Source of the DNA: OLB6 sp964620125 | GTDB lineage: Bacteria > Bacteroidota > Ignavibacteria > Kapaibacteriales > Kapaibacteriaceae | Assembly (NCBI GenBank): GCA_964620125.1 | Contig: CAZUGQ010000009.1 | Span: 1-64,000 of the forward strand | Reading direction: 5' to 3' | Length of the DNA: 64,000 nucleotides | Shown: piece after piece, positions 34,504 to 43,930 of the stretch | Layout of the letters: the number at the start of each line of letters is the position of its first letter | How positions within the stretch are numbered: the stretch's first letter is position 1 | Translations under genes and position numbers: made by a program | Notes under the pieces: model-generated | Told to the model about the DNA's origin: nothing | Databases searched by the model: none | Seen by the model: the letters and a program-made list of their open reading frames with translations, nothing else

Positions 34504-35472
34504 ATGACTTCTACGTCAATCATTGCCGTTTTTGGCGCCACCGGAGCACAAGGTGGCGGACTCATTCGTGCTATTCTCAACGACGCTGAAAGCCCCTTTA
34601 CCATTCGAGCGATAACAAGAAATCCACAATCCGAGAAGGCACAAGCACTCGCTGCGCAGGGGATTGAAGTTGTGCAGGCCGACCTTAATGACCTGGAGAG
34701 TTTGGTTACGGCATTACGTGGCTGTACCGCAGCATTTTGCGTCACCAATTTTTGGGATACGTTTTCTGCTGAAATCGAAAAACAGCAAGCAAAAAACTTG
34801 GCTCAGGCCTGTAAGCAGGCAAACATCCAGCATGCCATTTGGTCAACCCTCGAAGATACCCGCCGATTCTTCCCGATCACCGATCAGCGAATGCCGGTTT
34901 TGCAGGAGCACTACAACGTTCCGCACTTTGATGCCAAGGGCGAAGCTGATGCTTTTTTCCAGGAGGCGGGAGTGTCCACAACGTTCTTAGCAACGTCCTA
35001 CTACTGGGAGAACCTCATCTATTTCGGCACGGGGCCGCAGCGTGGTCAGGACGGCAAACTCTACTTTACCATGCCGATGGCAGATGCAAAACTGCCGGGC
35101 ATTGCCGCGGAAGACATCGGTAGGATTGCCTATGGAGTTTTCAAGCGTGGCAAGGAGTTCGTGGGCACGTATGTATATGCGGCGGGAGAGTGTGTTTCTG
35201 GTGCCGACATGGCGAGGGGCATGAGTTCAGTGATTGGAGAAGAAGTGATCTACAACGATGCCGATCCTGATGTGTACCGTCAGTTCGGATTTCCTGGAGC
35301 TGACGAAATGGGCAACATGTTCCAGTTCAAGCGCGACTTCACGGCCGAATATGTAGGCGTGCGTGAAGCGAACCGCGATTTGATCTCGCAGCTTAACCCG
35401 AAGACGATGAGCTTTAGTGAGTGGTTGGCCGTGTACGGCAAGCACATTCCTGTGCCGACGGCTGAGAACTGA
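34504..35472 (+). CDS. NmrA-like NAD(P)-binding protein
   Basis: A 322-residue atypical short-chain dehydrogenase of the NmrA/HSCARG group, thought to sense the NADP redox state. The nucleotide-binding motif is GATGAQGGG at residue 12; the active-site Tyr/Lys pair of true SDRs is not evident. Later segments (AIWSTLEDTRRF, GEADAFFQEAGV, ATSYYWENLIYFG) match the family. AGGAG before ATG 34504 fixes the start. An inverted repeat 31 bases upstream may be its operator. Downstream lies a cluster of strong palindromes. Confidence 0.85.
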   Translation: MTSTSIIAVFGATGAQGGGLIRAILNDAESPFTIRAITRNPQSEKAQALAAQGIEVVQADLNDLESLVTALRGCTAAFCVTNFWDTFSAEIEKQQAKNLAQACKQANIQHAIWSTLEDTRRFFPITDQRMPVLQEHYNVPHFDAKGEADAFFQEAGVSTTFLATSYYWENLIYFGTGPQRGQDGKLYFTMPMADAKLPGIAAEDIGRIAYGVFKRGKEFVGTYVYAAGECVSGADMARGMSSVIGEEVIYNDADPDVYRQFGFPGADEMGNMFQFKRDFTAEYVGVREANRDLISQLNPKTMSFSEWLAVYGKHIPVPTAEN

Positions 35473-35486
35473 TGGATGGATTGAAC

Positions 35487-35582
35487 GTGCCGGGATTACT
35501 TATTTACACGTACGAGTGCCGGGTATAAGTGATCCCGGCACTCGTACCGCGATACGTGTATCCCGGTATTAGTACCGGGATA
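35487..35582. repeat. Cluster of perfect palindromes (REP-like element)
   Basis: Stem A: GTACGAGTGCCGGG (35510-35523) with CCCGGCACTCGTAC (35534-35547), 14 bp perfect, 10-base loop. Stem B: TATCCCGGTA (35559-35568) with TACCGGGATA (35573-35582), 10 bp perfect, 4-base loop. An alternative stem pairs GTGCCGGGATTACTTAT (35487-35503) with ATAAGTGATCCCGGCAC (35525-35541), one mismatch in 17. TACACGTA (35505-35512) and TACGTGTA (35553-35560) give an outer arm. There is no T-tract. It occupies the spacer between the NmrA gene and purD. Confidence 0.85.
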
Positions 35583-35632
35583 CCTTATGTCCCGGTAACG
35601 TCCTCATTCCCCCGAGCAGTAGTTTCGCGCCC

Positions 35633-36901
35633 ATGCCAGAACGAATCCTCCTCTTGGGATCAGGCGGTCGCGAGCATGCCCTCGCTCATGCACTTTCGGT
35701 ATCACCATCTTGTGAACAGCTTTGGTCCGCACCAGGAAACCCTGGCATCTGGGACATTGCCACCAAGGTTGATCTCACACCAACGAATGCTGCTACCGTG
35801 CTCCAGTGGTGTGCAGAGAACAAGCCATCACTTGTAGTGATCGGCCCCGAGCAACCGCTTGCTGCAGGTGTTAGCGACGTGCTTCGCAAAAACGGCTTTG
35901 CCGTCTTCGGTCCTTCGAAACTGGCGGCACAACTGGAGTCGAGCAAAGGGTTCGCAAAAGACTTCATGGGCCGACATCGCATTCCAACCGCTAGATACGA
36001 GCGGTGTTCATCCTTGGCCGAGGCCCTGACGTGTCTGCAGAAGCATGCACTGCCAGTTGTGATCAAATATGATGGACTTGCTGCTGGTAAGGGAGTTGTT
36101 GTAGCCCAAACACAGCAGGAGGCAATTGACGCCGCAACCATGATGTTCGACGGCGCATTCGGTACGGATGGCGTGGTGATCGAAGATTTCTTGCAGGGTG
36201 TCGAGGCCAGCATCTTTGCAGTAACAGATGGAGTTCACTACGTCACACTGGCGCCTTCTCACGACTACAAGCGTATTGGGAACGATAATACCGGCAAGAA
36301 CACAGGTGGAATGGGGGCTATAGCTCCTTCACCCCGTGTATCACCCGAAGTGCTGGAGCGGGTGTGCACACACATCATCGAGCCAACACTTAGTGGAATG
36401 CGCACGGAAGGCATGCCATTCGTTGGATGCCTCTACTGCGGCGTGATGATCAATGCGCAGGGCGATCCAAGCGTTGTTGAATTCAATGCTCGATTCGGCG
36501 ATCCCGAAACACAAGCAGTACTGCAGGTGTTTCGTGGAGATCTTGCAGCACTGCTTGCCTCGGCAGCACGTGGAGCTCTCGACTCGTCTTCCATCGTCAA
36601 TGTTGCAGATGGATCATCTGCATGCGTAGTTCTTGCTTCACACGGGTATCCTGATGCGTACGGTTCTGGATACACGATCACTGGCATTGAAAGCGCAGAG
36701 CTATTGGCCGGTGTGAAGGTGTTCCACGCAGGTACCGCTCTTTCGGGTGATCTGAACACACTCGTTACAGCAGGTGGCCGGGTCCTTGGCGTTACTGCCC
36801 ACGCTCGCACTACGTCGGAAGCCGTCGCTACTGCATATCAGGCCTGCGACCGAATTCACTTCGAAGGAAAGTATCATCGGACGGATATCGGACAATCATG
36901 A
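35633..36901 (+). CDS. purD: Phosphoribosylamine--glycine ligase
   Basis: GAR synthetase, the second step of purine synthesis, joins phosphoribosylamine and glycine with ATP. It has the N-terminal ILLLGSGGREHALAHAL, GPEQPLAAGV, the ATP-grasp core (KYDGLAAGKGVVVA, GVEASIFAVTDG) and the metal site region PSVVEFNARFGDPETQ. The 422 residues are typical. ATG 35633 is preceded at 35611-35618 by TAGTTTCG, close to a -7 box, which would give a nearly leaderless mRNA; this is uncertain. It overlaps the epimerase gene by 4 bases (ATGA), so they are translationally coupled. No other pur gene is nearby. Confidence 0.96.
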   Translation: MPERILLLGSGGREHALAHALSVSPSCEQLWSAPGNPGIWDIATKVDLTPTNAATVLQWCAENKPSLVVIGPEQPLAAGVSDVLRKNGFAVFGPSKLAAQLESSKGFAKDFMGRHRIPTARYERCSSLAEALTCLQKHALPVVIKYDGLAAGKGVVVAQTQQEAIDAATMMFDGAFGTDGVVIEDFLQGVEASIFAVTDGVHYVTLAPSHDYKRIGNDNTGKNTGGMGAIAPSPRVSPEVLERVCTHIIEPTLSGMRTEGMPFVGCLYCGVMINAQGDPSVVEFNARFGDPETQAVLQVFRGDLAALLASAARGALDSSSIVNVADGSSACVVLASHGYPDAYGSGYTITGIESAELLAGVKVFHAGTALSGDLNTLVTAGGRVLGVTAHARTTSEAVATAYQACDRIHFEGKYHRTDIGQS

Positions 36902-37830
36902 AGGTTCTCGTTACTGGTGGGGCAGGCTTTATTGGTTCACATATCGTTGATGCCTATGTGCAGCAACAGCATGACGTCGTCGTGGTAGATAACCTGAGCT
37001 CCGGTCGTCGGGAGTTCGTGAACCCAAACGCTCGATTCCTGCAGCTCGATGTGACAAGTGATGATTTTACCGCTCTCATGGAAGCAGAAGCATTTGATCT
37101 GGTGAATCATCATGCTGCACACATGGAGTTACGCGTAAGCGTGGACAAGCCAGTGCATGATGCGACTGTGAATGTTCTCGGTTCCGTTCGCCTTCTTGAA
37201 GCGGCACGTCGAACGAACGTAAAACACGTCGTCCTCGCCAGCACGAGTGCTGTACTTGGTGAACAAGTGGTGTATCCAGCCGATGAAACACATCCCTGCG
37301 ATCCAATTAGTCCCTACGGCGTAAGCAAACGCTCCATGGAACTCTACGCCCGGTATTATCGCAAGGTGTTCAACATGTCCATATCCTGCTTGCGGTATAC
37401 CACCGTGTATGGTCCACGACAAAACCCGAATGGCGAAAGTGGTGTTGTTGCAATCTTCCTTCAAAGGTTTTTGCAGGGGGCTCAGGCAACGATTCATGGT
37501 GATGGAGAGCAGACGCGAGACTATCTGCACGTTGACGACGTAGTGCGTGCCAATCTACTCGCTGCTTCTCATCGTGTGAATGGTGAGTTCATGATTGCTG
37601 CGGCGTCAGAGGTTAGTGTAAACACGCTTGTTACCATCATCAGAGATGCTCTACAGAGATCCGTTCACACCGTTCACGGACCAGCAAAGGCGGGCGATGC
37701 ACGCAGAACTCTTGGAAGCTCTTCGTTGTTTACGTCCCTAACTGGTTGGAGCCCCGAGATCACCATACTCGATGGCATTGCATCCACAACCAAGTGGTTT
37801 GTTGCAAACATTTCAGCAACAAATCATTGA
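36898..37830 (+). CDS. NAD-dependent sugar-nucleotide epimerase/dehydratase (GalE-like)
   Basis: A 310-residue extended short-chain dehydrogenase. The NAD motif is TGGAGFIGSH at residue 7, the catalytic pair is YGVSK, and NNVxGS-like NVLGSVRLLEAA and the substrate region VYGPRQNP with GDGEQTRDYLHVDDV are present. This is the family of UDP-glucose/UDP-GlcNAc 4-epimerases, used for exopolysaccharide or nucleotide-sugar supply; the exact substrate is not determined. The start codon overlaps the purD stop. AGGGGGCT occurs at 37475. The respiratory operon starts 92 bases downstream. Confidence 0.87.
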   Translation: MKVLVTGGAGFIGSHIVDAYVQQQHDVVVVDNLSSGRREFVNPNARFLQLDVTSDDFTALMEAEAFDLVNHHAAHMELRVSVDKPVHDATVNVLGSVRLLEAARRTNVKHVVLASTSAVLGEQVVYPADETHPCDPISPYGVSKRSMELYARYYRKVFNMSISCLRYTTVYGPRQNPNGESGVVAIFLQRFLQGAQATIHGDGEQTRDYLHVDDVVRANLLAASHRVNGEFMIAAASEVSVNTLVTIIRDALQRSVHTVHGPAKAGDARRTLGSSSLFTSLTGWSPEITILDGIASTTKWFVANISATNH

Positions 37831-37922
37831 TACTTCCTGCACGAGTGCCAGCAACTTGTGGCCTGCATCGTATTTTCGGGCGCTTCGAATCAACACTAAC
37901 GAAACAACACGAGACGCAATCC

Positions 37923-38456
37923 ATGCCCGATGTTTCTCGCTACGTGTATCAGACCCTGATCCTTGCGGTGATGGCATTCATGCTCACTGCTTGCAATATT
38001 CAAGGGTTCTTTACCAAGTATGAAGACGATCCCGTGTGGGTGGATCCCAATGCCGATGCTACAGCAGCGGCAGGTGCCACGGCCGATGCCGGCGGACCAG
38101 GTAAAGCCATCTATGGTCGCATCTGTGCTGCATGCCACCTAGGGAGCGGCAAGGGTGTTCCGGCCAACAACATCCCACCATTAGCCGGATCGGCTCTTGC
38201 TCAAGGTGATAGTCGCGTACCCATCATGATTGTTCTGCACGGCTTTAGAGGCCCTATTGAACGCGGAGGGCTGCAAATCAATGGTCAGATGGCGGCCTGG
38301 AAGGATCAGATGAGCGACCAGGAAATTGCCGATGTGCTCACCTACGTGCGGTCTGCCTTTGGTAACACAGGCACTGCCGTTACCGCAGATGAAGTGAAGG
38401 CTGTGCGAGAAGAAACAGCATCACGGCTTACACCATACACCGAAGCTGAATTGTAA
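37923..38456 (+). CDS. Lipoprotein c-type cytochrome (monohaem)
   Basis: A 177-residue protein with a lipoprotein signal (LILAVMAFMLTAC, lipid on Cys 23) and a cytochrome c domain whose haem motif is CAACH near residue 68; GQMAAWKDQ supplies the likely Met ligand. An Ala/Asp-rich linker separates the lipid anchor from the haem domain. It is the first gene of the oxidase-ACIII operon, 10 bases before coxB, so it is a good candidate for the electron carrier between ACIII and CuA. ATG 37923 is chosen because only it gives the lipoprotein signal; the open frame runs back into the epimerase gene. Confidence 0.88.
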   Translation: MPDVSRYVYQTLILAVMAFMLTACNIQGFFTKYEDDPVWVDPNADATAAAGATADAGGPGKAIYGRICAACHLGSGKGVPANNIPPLAGSALAQGDSRVPIMIVLHGFRGPIERGGLQINGQMAAWKDQMSDQEIADVLTYVRSAFGNTGTAVTADEVKAVREETASRLTPYTEAEL

Positions 38457-38466
38457 GGATGTACGA

Positions 38467-39348
38467 ATGAAAGATTTTGAAAAGCTGCTTGATGCCTTGA
38501 TCAGTTCCTTCGACATGCTCGGGTTCTTTCCCGAGAACATTAGCACGTTCGGTCAGGAGCTTGACAATCTGTTTGTCATCATCTACTGGATCAGCGTTGC
38601 AATCTTTTTTCTCACCTTCGGAATCATGGCATGGTTCATGATCGCCTACAGAAATCGTGAGGGGCAGGTGGGATACAACTACCACGGCAACAACGTGGTG
38701 GAGATCACGTGGACAATACTGCCTACCATTTTGTTCTTTGGTATCGGACTATACTCGGACGATATCTGGCAAACCACAAAGTATAGTTCAAAGAATCCGA
38801 AACCCGACGTTGAAATCCTCTGTCTTGGAAAGCAGTTCGGGTGGTATTTCCTGTATCCAGGTGCCGATGGAAAGTTCGGCCGCAACGCATACACCGATGA
38901 AGGTGCGCGGGCACTCATGAGTGCCTCCAATCCGTTTGGCATCGACAGTACTGACCCCGCAGGGCAGGATGACTTCACTACCGAAAACCAATTCCGCGTG
39001 CCCGTGAATGCTAATGTTATCATCCGCGGATCCTCCATCGATGTGCTTCACAGCTTCTTCCTGCCTCACGCACGGGTAAAACAGGACGTGATTCCAGGAA
39101 CATGGATGAACATTTGGTTTAATCTCTTCAAGACAGGCGACTTTGAATTGGCTTGCGCTGAACTCTGCGGTGGTGGGCATTATGCCATGCGCGCGGAATA
39201 CAAGGTGCAAAGTCAGTCCGACTACGATGCCTGGTTGGATCAAAAACGAACAGAAAATCTGGCTGCACGCGGATTGTTGATCACGGAGGCGCCAACTGCG
39301 TCCGACACAACGGTAACGGCAACAGAAACGGAAAGCGGAGATCAGTAA
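38467..39348 (+). CDS. coxB: Cytochrome c oxidase subunit II
   Basis: The CuA subunit of the terminal oxidase. Two N-terminal membrane helices (IIYWISVAIFFLTFGIMAWF; VEITWTILPTILFFGIGLY) are followed by the cupredoxin domain facing the periplasm. CuA ligands are in CAELCGGGHYAM, with an earlier His in DVLHSFFLPH. A Thr/Glu-rich tail of about 25 residues ends the protein. Unlike caa3 oxidases there is no CxxCH motif, so no cytochrome c domain is fused; the lipoprotein cytochrome encoded just upstream may replace it. The 293-residue length is normal. TAATG joins its stop to the coxA start. Confidence 0.95.
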   Translation: MKDFEKLLDALISSFDMLGFFPENISTFGQELDNLFVIIYWISVAIFFLTFGIMAWFMIAYRNREGQVGYNYHGNNVVEITWTILPTILFFGIGLYSDDIWQTTKYSSKNPKPDVEILCLGKQFGWYFLYPGADGKFGRNAYTDEGARALMSASNPFGIDSTDPAGQDDFTTENQFRVPVNANVIIRGSSIDVLHSFFLPHARVKQDVIPGTWMNIWFNLFKTGDFELACAELCGGGHYAMRAEYKVQSQSDYDAWLDQKRTENLAARGLLITEAPTASDTTVTATETESGDQ

Positions 39349-41198
39349 TGAGCACCACATCTGTAGTACATTCCGAAGCACCTCAACATGCCAATGACCA
39401 TGCCCACTCGAATGGTCACGAGCATCATCACGAATTGCCGTGGTATCGTAAGTACCTGTTCTCTACCGACCACAAGGTTATTGCCAAGCAATTCATGATT
39501 TCGTCGATGTTCTTCCTGTTTGTGGGAGGAGCATTCGCTTTGTTCATTCGTTGGCAGCTTGCCTACCCGGGAGAACCAATCCCCATTATCGGCAGCTTGC
39601 TTCCGGATAGCTGGGTTACGGAGCCAGGCAACGGTGTGATCACCCCCGAGTTCTATGCTCAGCTCCTTACCATGCATGGATCGATCATGATCTTCCTCGT
39701 GATCATTCCATTTGCTGCAGGGATGTTCGGAAACTTCTGCATTCCGTTGATGATTGGCACGGACGACATGGCCTTGCCGCGGCTGAACATGTGGTCATTC
39801 TGGCTAGTACCGCCTGCTGGTTTGATCATGATGGCTGGGTTCTTCACTCAAACTGGTTACGCAGCAGCAGGGTGGACGAGTTACCCTCCATTGAGTGCGC
39901 TTACACAGTTCCCAACATTTACCATCACTGGTCAGACGTTGTGGCTTATTTCCGTATTCATGATTGGTTTCTCGTCCATCATGGGTGCGGTGAACTACGT
40001 TACAACCATCTTGAACAAACGCGCCAAAGGAATGAAGTTGTTCGACATGCCATTAACGGTATGGGCCCTCTTCATCACGGCAATCATCATTACTCTTGGC
40101 ACTCCTGTACTCGCCGCTGGATTGGCGATGTTGTTCTTTGACAACTTCCTGCATACCAGCTTTTTCTTACCCGATCACCTGGTTACGGCATCCGGACATG
40201 GCTTCGAGGTTGGAACTGGACAGCCCATTCTTTTCCAGCATGTGTTCTGGTTCTATTCTCACCCTGCCGTGTACATCATGATTCTTCCATTGATGGGAAT
40301 TGTGAGCGATGTGATGGCTACCTTCTCGCGCAAGCCAATCTATGGGTACAAGGCCATGGTGTTTGCTATAGCTGCGATAGCCTTCCTTGGCTTCATCGTA
40401 TGGGGGCACCACATGTTCCAATCGGGGATGAACCCCCTACTAGGAACAACATTCATGCTGTCGACCATCGTTATCGCAGTGCCTTCGTCCATCAAGGTAT
40501 TCAACTGGTTAGGAACGCTCTGGCGCGGCAACATTCACTTCACTCCGGCGATGTATAGCGCATTGGCATTTGTGAGCATGTTCATCATCGGTGGCTTGTC
40601 CGGTGTGTTCATGGCTTCGGCACCTGTAGACATCTACATTCACGACACCTACTTCATCGTAGCGCACATCCACTATGTGCTCTTTGGAGGCTCTCTCTTT
40701 GGAATCTTCGCCGGTATCTATTATTGGTATCCGAAGATGTTCGGGAAAATGATGAGCGAAACATGGGGACGCAGGCACCTCTTTTGGTCCTTCATCTTCT
40801 TCAATCTCACGTTCTTCCCAATGCACGTTTTGGGTGTTGGCGGTCACATGCGCCGCATCTATGACCCCAATGTCTACGATTTTCTTAAGGGTCTTGGGTC
40901 CATCAACGAGCTTGTTACTATCGGTGCTATAGGTTTGGGATTTTCCCAGCTTATCCTGGTTGTAAACGTGCTCGTGAGCATGAAATGGGGTAAGAAGGCT
41001 CCTCGCAACCCATGGCATGCCAACACACTTGAGTGGGCGGCTCCCGCACATCCTGGTCACGGAAACTTTGATCACGACATTACTGTGTACCGGGGTCCAT
41101 ACGAATTCAGTGTTGAAGGACGAGAACTTGATTATTGGCCGCAGTGGGAACCCGGTAAGGCCGTACGAGTTCACGAGCACACGGTGGCAGTGGGCTGA
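39348..41198 (+). CDS. coxA: Cytochrome c oxidase subunit I, A2-type
   Basis: The catalytic subunit with low-spin haem, haem-copper centre and 12 or more membrane helices. Ligand segments are HGSIMIF (low-spin haem), FWFYSHPAVYIMILP (CuB His and Tyr), HHMFQSG (CuB) and DTYFIVAHIHYVL (both haems). The usual Glu of HPEVY is replaced by Ala and preceded by Tyr-Ser; the YSHPxVY form defines A2 oxidases such as that of Rhodothermus marinus, where Tyr-Ser takes over part of the proton path. A His-rich N-terminus (HANDHAHSNGHEHHHE) precedes helix I. It overlaps coxB and ctaA by one base each. Confidence 0.96.
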   Translation: MSTTSVVHSEAPQHANDHAHSNGHEHHHELPWYRKYLFSTDHKVIAKQFMISSMFFLFVGGAFALFIRWQLAYPGEPIPIIGSLLPDSWVTEPGNGVITPEFYAQLLTMHGSIMIFLVIIPFAAGMFGNFCIPLMIGTDDMALPRLNMWSFWLVPPAGLIMMAGFFTQTGYAAAGWTSYPPLSALTQFPTFTITGQTLWLISVFMIGFSSIMGAVNYVTTILNKRAKGMKLFDMPLTVWALFITAIIITLGTPVLAAGLAMLFFDNFLHTSFFLPDHLVTASGHGFEVGTGQPILFQHVFWFYSHPAVYIMILPLMGIVSDVMATFSRKPIYGYKAMVFAIAAIAFLGFIVWGHHMFQSGMNPLLGTTFMLSTIVIAVPSSIKVFNWLGTLWRGNIHFTPAMYSALAFVSMFIIGGLSGVFMASAPVDIYIHDTYFIVAHIHYVLFGGSLFGIFAGIYYWYPKMFGKMMSETWGRRHLFWSFIFFNLTFFPMHVLGVGGHMRRIYDPNVYDFLKGLGSINELVTIGAIGLGFSQLILVVNVLVSMKWGKKAPRNPWHANTLEWAAPAHPGHGNFDHDITVYRGPYEFSVEGRELDYWPQWEPGKAVRVHEHTVAVG

Positions 41199-42307
41199 TG
41201 TCCGTACACCGTACCAGCATTGTTTTAGCCATCCTCACGTTTGGCCTCATCGTTTGGGGTGGGCACGTGAATACTACACGCAGTGGCATGGCATTTCCTG
41301 ACTGGCCAACGTCAAACGCCAGTCCCATGCTCACCTATGCCCCGTCGAAGTGGCTGATGGAGGGCGACAAGTTTTGGGAACACGGGCATCGCCTTTTTGC
41401 CAGCCTCGTGGGACTTGTTACCGTGGCCTTGGTTGTTCTCTCCTGGCGTGCAACGCCTCGTGAGCAGCGTCCGAACACGATCATTGGTTTTTTCGTGTTG
41501 CTAGTACTGGGCACGGTTGCATCGGCCATCATCGGATTACAGGGAATGCCGACAGGGTTCATGGAGAGTTTCATGATTGCCATGGCCATAGCATTTATTG
41601 GCTTTCTCGTTGTAGCATTCCGGTCAAGTCCCGAACGTCGGCTTTTGTGGTTGGCACTCGCTGCTTTTGCCGGTGTGTGTTTGCAAGGAGCATTTGGTGG
41701 CTATACGGTGCGGAATAACCTACCAGATTGGACCAGTACCGTACATGGGATGCTTGCCGAAGTCTTTTTCATGATCGTCCTAGCAATGGTATGGCTCAGT
41801 GCACCATCCAGAAGTTCGGCATCCATGCCAAAGCCCCTTGCTGGCATCGTTGTTGGTACATGGGCCGTGCTTGGTGTGCAGTTTCTACTCGGAGCACTCA
41901 CGCGCCACACTGATGCGTGGGGTGCAAGCACATCGTGGCCTGCATGGGATGCGAGCGGATTTTTACCGGCACCTGAGTTGTGGTCACACCTTCAGGTGGT
42001 GGTGCACTTCATTCATCGTACGCTTGCTTACGTTATCGCCGCCTTAGTCCTCGTACAGGTGTGGATGGCCTGGGGAACACGGCTTCGAACGCTCTCCCTC
42101 ATCCAATTGGTTTTGGTAGTGCTCCAGATATCACTCGGCGCCCACATCATCTGGACCTTCCGAGGAGAAATCGTAACCACATTGCATGTGATGGTTGGTG
42201 TGACGATGCTTGCCGTGAACGCCATCATGAGCTTCGGCTTCTTGTTCGGAGCATCGCAGAAAGAAACTTCGGAGCACACGCAACAAATGGTACAGGTGAC
42301 GACGTGA
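41198..42307 (+). CDS. ctaA: Haem A synthase (COX15/CtaA family)
   Basis: Converts haem O to haem A for the oxidase encoded beside it. A 369-residue membrane protein with eight predicted helices in two four-helix halves. Conserved pieces are VWGGHVNTTRSGMAFPDWP, FWEHGHRLFASLVGL, GLQGMPTGFM and, in the second half, QVVVHFIHRTLAYVI and LGAHIIWTFRG. The paired His residues of HGHR and FIHR bind haem. It starts on the coxA stop (TGATG) and ends in GTGA, the GTG being the ctaB start. Confidence 0.93.
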   Translation: MSVHRTSIVLAILTFGLIVWGGHVNTTRSGMAFPDWPTSNASPMLTYAPSKWLMEGDKFWEHGHRLFASLVGLVTVALVVLSWRATPREQRPNTIIGFFVLLVLGTVASAIIGLQGMPTGFMESFMIAMAIAFIGFLVVAFRSSPERRLLWLALAAFAGVCLQGAFGGYTVRNNLPDWTSTVHGMLAEVFFMIVLAMVWLSAPSRSSASMPKPLAGIVVGTWAVLGVQFLLGALTRHTDAWGASTSWPAWDASGFLPAPELWSHLQVVVHFIHRTLAYVIAALVLVQVWMAWGTRLRTLSLIQLVLVVLQISLGAHIIWTFRGEIVTTLHVMVGVTMLAVNAIMSFGFLFGASQKETSEHTQQMVQVTT

Positions 42308-43266
42308 GTGACGTAAAGTCATCGGTAGCAGGCATCCAGCCAGAAGTCATACCAGCGTCTGTGGATGCCGTTGCTGAAGCCCCCTCCACTGTAAGAGCGT
42401 ACTACGAGCTTACCAAGCCAGGCATCACGCAGATGGTGGCCATGACAACGTTGACCGGATACTACCTAGCACTTCCGGTTGACGTGTTGGTTTTCAGCTC
42501 GTCGGCTGCCAACTGGTTACATTTTCTCGCAACAATGGTTGGCACCGTTTTCATCAGTGCAGGTAGTTGTGTAGTGAATCAGATCGTTGAACGCGACAGC
42601 GACGCTCGCATGAAACGCACCGCCAGCCGACCCATACCTGCAGGAGTGATTAGCGTATCGGCTGCGGCCATGTTTGGTGCAATACTGTCTGTGCTTGGAG
42701 TTGCACTGCTTGCTACCACGAATGTTCTTACCGTTTCACTTGCCGTCGTTACCTGGTTGGTGTACACCATGATGTATACACCAATCAAGAAACGATCGCC
42801 AGTCGCAATGCTGATTGGTGGTATACCCGGTGCATTACCATTTGCAGGAGGGTGGACTGCTGTGAGTGGTTCCCTCGATGTTCCGGCAATCGTGCTCTTC
42901 GGTATTCTCTTCTTTTGGCAGATGCCGCACTTTCTGGCCTTGAGTTGGATGTACCGTCAGGACTATCGGCAAGGCGGCTATGCACTTCGAGCGTTGAGTG
43001 ATGATACGGGCAAATCGATCGGCAAGCAGATGATAGGGTATAGCCTACTGCTCCTTGGCGTTCTTATGCTGCCAACGGTTATCGGCTTTACGGGTGCAGT
43101 GTATCTTGTTTCTGCGATGCTCCTGGGTGGATGGCTTGTTGGCGAAAGTCTGCGGTACATGCGCCATCGTGATGTTGTGGCAGCGCGAAGAGTACTGCTC
43201 ACTTCGTATGCCGTATTGATGGGAACCCTTGTGATGATGGTCATCGACAAGGCTGCACATTTGTAA
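42304..43266 (+). CDS. ctaB: Protohaem IX farnesyltransferase (haem O synthase)
   Basis: A UbiA-family prenyltransferase that adds farnesyl to haem B to give haem O, the substrate of CtaA. The first Asp-rich motif is NQIVERDSDARMKRT with RPIPAG after it; the second region is SWMYRQDYRQGGY. About nine membrane helices follow a 35-residue polar N-terminus. The start is GTG 42304, which overlaps the ctaA stop by 4 bases; the frame continues 324 bases upstream inside ctaA but has no family similarity there. AGGGGGCT (minus) at 42379. Confidence 0.93.
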   Translation: MSDVKSSVAGIQPEVIPASVDAVAEAPSTVRAYYELTKPGITQMVAMTTLTGYYLALPVDVLVFSSSAANWLHFLATMVGTVFISAGSCVVNQIVERDSDARMKRTASRPIPAGVISVSAAAMFGAILSVLGVALLATTNVLTVSLAVVTWLVYTMMYTPIKKRSPVAMLIGGIPGALPFAGGWTAVSGSLDVPAIVLFGILFFWQMPHFLALSWMYRQDYRQGGYALRALSDDTGKSIGKQMIGYSLLLLGVLMLPTVIGFTGAVYLVSAMLLGGWLVGESLRYMRHRDVVAARRVLLTSYAVLMGTLVMMVIDKAAHL

Positions 43267-43297
43267 CTGAGCAATCAACTACTACAACGGAATCGTC

Positions 43298-43918
43298 ATG
43301 TCTGGTGCCTTGAATCTCTCCCACGAGCCGCTCACGCGGATACCCCACGGCAAGATGGCCATGTGGGCTTTCCTTGCGTCGGAGCTCATGTTCTTTTCCG
43401 GGTTTTTTGGTGCATTCATCGTTTTGCGTAACAGTAACTACGATGTGTTCGGTCAAGGGTCAGCTCACCTGAACTGGGTGCTCGCTTTGGTCAACACGTT
43501 TATTCTGATCGGTAGCTCACTTACCATGGCATTAAGCATCTATCATCTGGAGCACAGTAGAACCGGCCTGTTCCGCTTGTTCCTTGGTCTCACGCTGCTA
43601 GGGGGCTTAGGCTTCTTGATCGTGAAGTGGTTTGAATACAGCGACAAGTTCCATCATGGCCTCTTCCCAGGCCAGGAACATCACACAGTGTTTTATAGCT
43701 TTTACTTTCTGATGACGGGATTTCACGCCCTACACGTTATCGGCGGAATGATCCCCATGGGATACATGTTCCTCAAGTCGTATGGTAAACACGGATACCC
43801 GTACCCATGGAAGGTAGAAACGTTGGGATTGTACTGGCACTTTGTTGATCTGATGTGGATTTTCATCTTCCCAGCGCTATACCTCATGATTCCCTATCAT
43901 GCAGCAGCAGGGCACTAA
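43298..43918 (+). CDS. coxC: Cytochrome c oxidase subunit III
   Basis: A 206-residue membrane subunit with five predicted helices, the short bacterial form. Recognisable parts are MAMWAFLASELMFFSGFFGA, NTFILIGSSLTMALS, TGFHALHVIGGMIPMGYM and the C-terminal LYWHFVDLMWIFIFPALYL. It stabilises subunit I and its proton uptake. It lies 31 bases after ctaB and 12 bases before coxD. AGGGGGCT at 43600. Confidence 0.94.
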   Translation: MSGALNLSHEPLTRIPHGKMAMWAFLASELMFFSGFFGAFIVLRNSNYDVFGQGSAHLNWVLALVNTFILIGSSLTMALSIYHLEHSRTGLFRLFLGLTLLGGLGFLIVKWFEYSDKFHHGLFPGQEHHTVFYSFYFLMTGFHALHVIGGMIPMGYMFLKSYGKHGYPYPWKVETLGLYWHFVDLMWIFIFPALYLMIPYHAAAGH

Positions 43919-43930
43919 GGAGGCATAACC

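Noticed and set aside
41980..42303. Long upstream extension of the ctaB frame
   Set aside because: It overlaps ctaA out of frame; the GTG at 42304 in a GTGA overlap fits operon style and family length.
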